Below are positions 61,069-64,000 of a stretch of 64,000 nt of DNA, in pieces. Under the pieces are notes generated by a model, which saw nothing but the letters and a program-made list of their open reading frames with translations, was not told where the DNA came from and did no database searches. Origin of the DNA: Roseobacter weihaiensis (GTDB lineage Bacteria > Pseudomonadota > Alphaproteobacteria > Rhodobacterales > Rhodobacteraceae); NCBI RefSeq assembly GCF_020622345.1, contig NZ_JACNMO010000008.1, positions 124,001 to 188,000 of the forward strand. The letters run 5' to 3'. The first letter of the stretch is position 1, and every line of letters starts with the position of its first letter. The translations under genes were made by a program, and so were the position numbers.

Positions 61069-62301
61069 CTACTGCCGCACCAGCTCTCGCTGCGCCTGAT
61101 CCGACAACCGCCACGCCGCGATGGAGCGCGCCATCCCCGCCACGATCTTGCGGCGCCACGCAGGGTTTCGGATGTTCTCCAGATCGCGTTTGCTCGAGAG
61201 GAAACCAACCTCGACCAGTACCGACGGGATATCGGCGGATTTCAGCACCGAGAACCCGGCCTGGCGCAGGGGCCGGTTGTTCATCGGCCCGCCCGCGTCA
61301 GCCATGCCCTGGACCAGCGCCTGCGCCAGCGCCATTGAGCGCGGCTCAGTCTCTTGCCGAGCGAGGTCCAGAAGCACGCCGGTCACCTCATCATCCGAAC
61401 CTGTCAGATCCGCCCCGGCAATAATATCGGCGCGGTTGTGGCGCGCGGCCAGATGCGCGGTTGCGGTATCGCTGGCCTCATCCGACAGGGTGTAGATCGT
61501 GGCACCCTCGGCACCACCCTGGCTCAGGGCATCCGCATGCAGTGATACAAACAGGTCCGCCCCGGCCCGGTGCGCCTGCGCCACCCGGCTTTGCAGCGAG
61601 ACAAAGACGTCGCTTTCGCGGGTCAGCACCACATCCATGTCGCCGGCGCGGATCAGAGCCTCGCGCAGCTCAAACGCGATCTCGAGCATCAGGAGTTTTT
61701 CCGATAGCCCCTCCCGCTCGGCCCCCGGATCAACGCCGCCGTGACCTGGATCGATCACCACCACGAAGCGATCATCGGCTACGGGAGCCTGGGGCATATC
61801 GGGCTGCGGCTGGGGCCAAAGCGTGTCTTCCGGCACGCCCGAAGCTGCGGCAAAGGCCTGCGGATCAGCCGCTTCAAGCGACAGCGTCAGGATGGCATCC
61901 CCCGTTGCATCATCCAGCGCCATGCCGATGTCGCCGGGCAGCATCGGTCGTGTCAGATCCGCCACCAGCCGCGACCAGCCGGGCTGAAAGGTGCCAAAGC
62001 GTATGCCGTCGATCCCTGTTTCCTCGGCCAGCAAATCCGCCGCGCGGACGCCCGACCAGTCCACTTCGCGAAAATCCAGCACCAGACGGGCCGGATCGTC
62101 CAGGGTAAAGACACGAAACGGCACCCCCTGCGACAGATGCAGCCGCAGGCTGGTGCGGCCCAGCCAGGTCTGCTCTATTCCGCTGCGCGCCGGATCGACG
62201 CGCGCCACACCGGAGAGCGCCACACCGGAGAGCGCTTGTGCGAAGACGGCGGGCGACAGCCCGGCCCAAAGGGCGATAAAGACGACAAAAATGCGGATCA
62301 T
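61069..62301 (-). CDS. amiC: N-acetylmuramoyl-L-alanine amidase with AMIN domain (AmiC-like)
   Basis: 410 residues: signal peptide (FVVFIALWAGLSPAVFAQ), an AMIN domain for envelope targeting (about 45-150; ARLVLDFREVDW), and an Amidase_3 zinc domain: VIDPGHGGVDPGAE (first His), EKLLMLEIAFELREAL (Glu), FVSLHADAL (His) and VLVEVGFLSSKRDL (catalytic Glu). Splits daughter cell walls. Runs into mrcA with a 68-base gap. Confidence 0.93.
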   Translation of the reverse strand: MIRIFVVFIALWAGLSPAVFAQALSGVALSGVARVDPARSGIEQTWLGRTSLRLHLSQGVPFRVFTLDDPARLVLDFREVDWSGVRAADLLAEETGIDGIRFGTFQPGWSRLVADLTRPMLPGDIGMALDDATGDAILTLSLEAADPQAFAAASGVPEDTLWPQPQPDMPQAPVADDRFVVVIDPGHGGVDPGAEREGLSEKLLMLEIAFELREALIRAGDMDVVLTRESDVFVSLQSRVAQAHRAGADLFVSLHADALSQGGAEGATIYTLSDEASDTATAHLAARHNRADIIAGADLTGSDDEVTGVLLDLARQETEPRSMALAQALVQGMADAGGPMNNRPLRQAGFSVLKSADIPSVLVEVGFLSSKRDLENIRNPAWRRKIVAGMARSIAAWRLSDQAQRELVRQ

Positions 62302-62362
62302 GGCCTGCTCTGCCTGATGGGTTTTGCGCCATGCTACCCCAGTCCGCAGGCTGAGGGAATCC

Positions 62363-63505
62363 CTAACGCGCCTGCATGAACGCTTTCAGCCGGGCGAGCC
62401 CCTCGGCGATATCAGCGGTACTGCGCGCATAGGAAAACCGCAGGGTCTGGTGGCCCCGCACCGGGTCGAAATCGAGCCCCGGCGTAACGGCAACACCGGC
62501 TTTCTCCAGGATCTCCGCGGCAAAGGCGCGGCTGTCCTGCGTCACGTCAGACACATCCGCATAAACGTAGAAAGCCCCGTCCGGGGGGGCAATACGGGTG
62601 AAACCCGCCTCTGGCAGCCCTTTCAGCATCAGCGCGCGATTGGCGCGGTAGACGGCCATGTTGGCCTCCAGCTCCTCGGAGGCCTCCATCGCGGCAAGGG
62701 CGGCCAGCTGACTGGCATGGGGCGCACAGATAAACATGTTCTGCGCGATCCGTTCGATCACCCTGACATGATCTTCGGGCACCACAAGCCATCCGACCCG
62801 CCAGCCGGTCATCGAGAAATACTTGGAAAACGAATTGATGACATAGGCGTCATCCGTCACCTGCAGCGCCGTGACCGCTTTGGCGTCATATTCGATACCG
62901 TGATATATTTCATCCGAGATAAACGCGGCATCATGGGCCGCCGCCGCCGCGATCAGCGTCTGCATTGCAGGGCGGTCCAGCATGGTCCCCGTTGGATTGG
63001 CGGGCGAGGCCACCATCAGCCCCTTCAGCGCCAGGCCCTCAAGATCAGCCGCCACCGGCTGGAGACGGTTTTCGGCGGCGGTCTGAATATCCACCGGTTC
63101 CAGATCGAGCGCGCGTAAAATCTGCCGGTAGCTGGGATAGCCCGGCGCCCCGATCCCGACCCTGTCGCCGGTATCGAAAAGAGCCGTAAAAGCGAGGATG
63201 AACCCGCCCGAGGACCCCGGCGTGATGACAACCCGGTTGGGGTCAAGATCGACATCATACCAGTCACCATAAAGCCAGGCGATGCGCGCGCGCAGGGCAG
63301 GCAGCCCCAGAGCCACCGTGTAGCCGAGGGATTCTTGCGCCATAGCGCGGGCCAAAGCCTCTGTCGCGGCCTTGGGCGCGCCGGTGCCCGGCTGGCCCAC
63401 TTCCATATGGATGATATGACGCCCTGACGCCTCGGCCCGGCGGGCAGCCTCCATCACATCCATCACAATGAAGGGATCGACCGAAGAACGCCTTGAAACC
63501 CGCAT
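62363..63505 (-). CDS. PLP-dependent aminotransferase, class I/II
   Basis: 380 residues. The PLP Lys is in SFSKYFSMTGWRVGWLV (about residue 230); other class I features are GQPGTGAPKAAT, ASPANPTGTM (Asn at about 165) and SDEIYHGIEYD. C-terminal Arg in LRFSYARS. It could act on aspartate or related amino acids; the exact substrate is not evident. It diverges from the M48 protease gene with 23 bases between the starts. Confidence 0.9.
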   Translation of the reverse strand: MRVSRRSSVDPFIVMDVMEAARRAEASGRHIIHMEVGQPGTGAPKAATEALARAMAQESLGYTVALGLPALRARIAWLYGDWYDVDLDPNRVVITPGSSGGFILAFTALFDTGDRVGIGAPGYPSYRQILRALDLEPVDIQTAAENRLQPVAADLEGLALKGLMVASPANPTGTMLDRPAMQTLIAAAAAHDAAFISDEIYHGIEYDAKAVTALQVTDDAYVINSFSKYFSMTGWRVGWLVVPEDHVRVIERIAQNMFICAPHASQLAALAAMEASEELEANMAVYRANRALMLKGLPEAGFTRIAPPDGAFYVYADVSDVTQDSRAFAAEILEKAGVAVTPGLDFDPVRGHQTLRFSYARSTADIAEGLARLKAFMQAR

Positions 63506-63528
63506 GGAAACCGCTCCTTAATGTGACC

Positions 63529-64000
63529 ATGAGGTTTCAACGTTTATTCAGGCTGACGTCAATCCCGGCGGTGCTGTTTTCGCTCATGGTGCAGATGGCC
63601 TCTGCCCAGGGGCTGCTGCGGGATGCCGATATTGAGCATGGGCTCGAACAACTGGCCTCCCCCGTTCTGACGGCGGCCGGCCTGAGCCCGTCGCGCGTGA
63701 AAGTGCTGGTTGTCAACGACAGTTCGATGAACGCTTTCGTGGTCAGCAACGATGCGATCTTTCTGAACTATGGCCTCATCAACAGGATGGAAACGGCCGC
63801 GATGTTGCAGGGCGTGATCGCCCATGAAGCCGCCCATATCGCCAACGGACACATCACGCGCCGCATGACCAACCTGGCAAGCGCGCGCACCGCGGCAGGC
63901 TTTGGTATCGCCCTGGCGGCAGTCGCCGCGGCGGCGGGGGGTGGGGGTGAGGCTGCAAGCGGCATCCTGTTGGGCACGCAAGGCTCCGCTTTGAATAGGT
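63529..64000 (+). CDS. M48 family periplasmic metalloprotease, N-terminal part (cut by window edge)
   Basis: 157 residues visible. Signal peptide (TSIPAVLFSLMVQMASAQ), then SSMNAFVVSNDAIFLNYGLI and the zinc motif HEAAH at about 105-109 within GVIAHEAAHIANGHI. This layout fits the BepA/YfgC group, which handles outer-membrane protein quality; those have a C-terminal TPR part, which would lie beyond the window. The start overlaps no other gene. Confidence 0.88.
   Translation, partial: MRFQRLFRLTSIPAVLFSLMVQMASAQGLLRDADIEHGLEQLASPVLTAAGLSPSRVKVLVVNDSSMNAFVVSNDAIFLNYGLINRMETAAMLQGVIAHEAAHIANGHITRRMTNLASARTAAGFGIALAAVAAAAGGGGEAASGILLGTQGSALNR

Overview
The window reads as chromosome of a marine roseobacter-type alphaproteobacterium (Rhodobacterales). 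Reasons: GC-rich host genes; the order purC-purS-purQ next to dctB/dctD and rne; an F1-ATPase zeta (DUF1476) gene; a split methionine-synthase set with a DUF1638 protein; an RNase E with a long acidic insert in its S1 domain; and a bacteriophytochrome with an HWE kinase. No species can be named from sequence alone.

Layout. 1-15.9 kb is host core: rne (cut by the edge), dctD-dctB, purQ-purS-purC, the zeta subunit, the homocysteine-methyltransferase/corrinoid/DUF1638 trio, sufE, a lipoprotein, rnd, purN-purM, a CAT-anticodon tRNA, a sensor kinase and an MBL-fold hydrolase. At 15,948 a tRNA-Asn begins a tandem array of integrated elements. Element 1 (about 16,023-30,603) lies between a 47-bp repeat of the tRNA-Asn 3' end and carries integrase, an excisionase-like protein, a PrimPol-helicase, an inverted-repeat-rich candidate origin, a SIR2 cargo gene and a packaging module (portal, small-terminase-like protein, split large terminase). 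It has no recognisable capsid or tail gene, so it looks like a phage satellite that borrows virions. Element 2 (about 30,604-36,802), bounded by the second and a third partial tRNA-Asn 3' copy, holds an AT-rich pair of large nuclease-like proteins that I cannot name, probably an anti-phage system, plus small unknown genes. No integrase remains there.

36.8-47.2 kb is accessory: a periplasmic molybdopterin-domain protein with a GGDEF/EAL protein (c-di-GMP), heme oxygenase, response regulator and bacteriophytochrome (red-light sensing), a YbdK-type ligase, then a decayed integrase beside tRNA-Ser(GCT). 47.2-50.3 kb has a Dam-family methylase and a two-gene unit resembling effectors of contractile injection systems.

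50.3-64 kb returns to host genes: an ilvB-ilvN operon with a readable attenuator (a 15-residue leader peptide containing LVVIV), an XRE regulator, a Rieske oxygenase with a small partner, a DUF2189 membrane protein, the cell-wall run amidase - PBP1A - prfB, an aminotransferase and an M48 protease cut by the right edge.

Most notable: the packaging-only satellite with 11-bp-phased CTCTGCAACA repeats at both ends and, inverted, in the putative origin; the unnamed nuclease pair in element 2; and three tRNA-Asn 3' ends, two of which carry their own terminator and phased repeats while the third has only an upstream repeat array.
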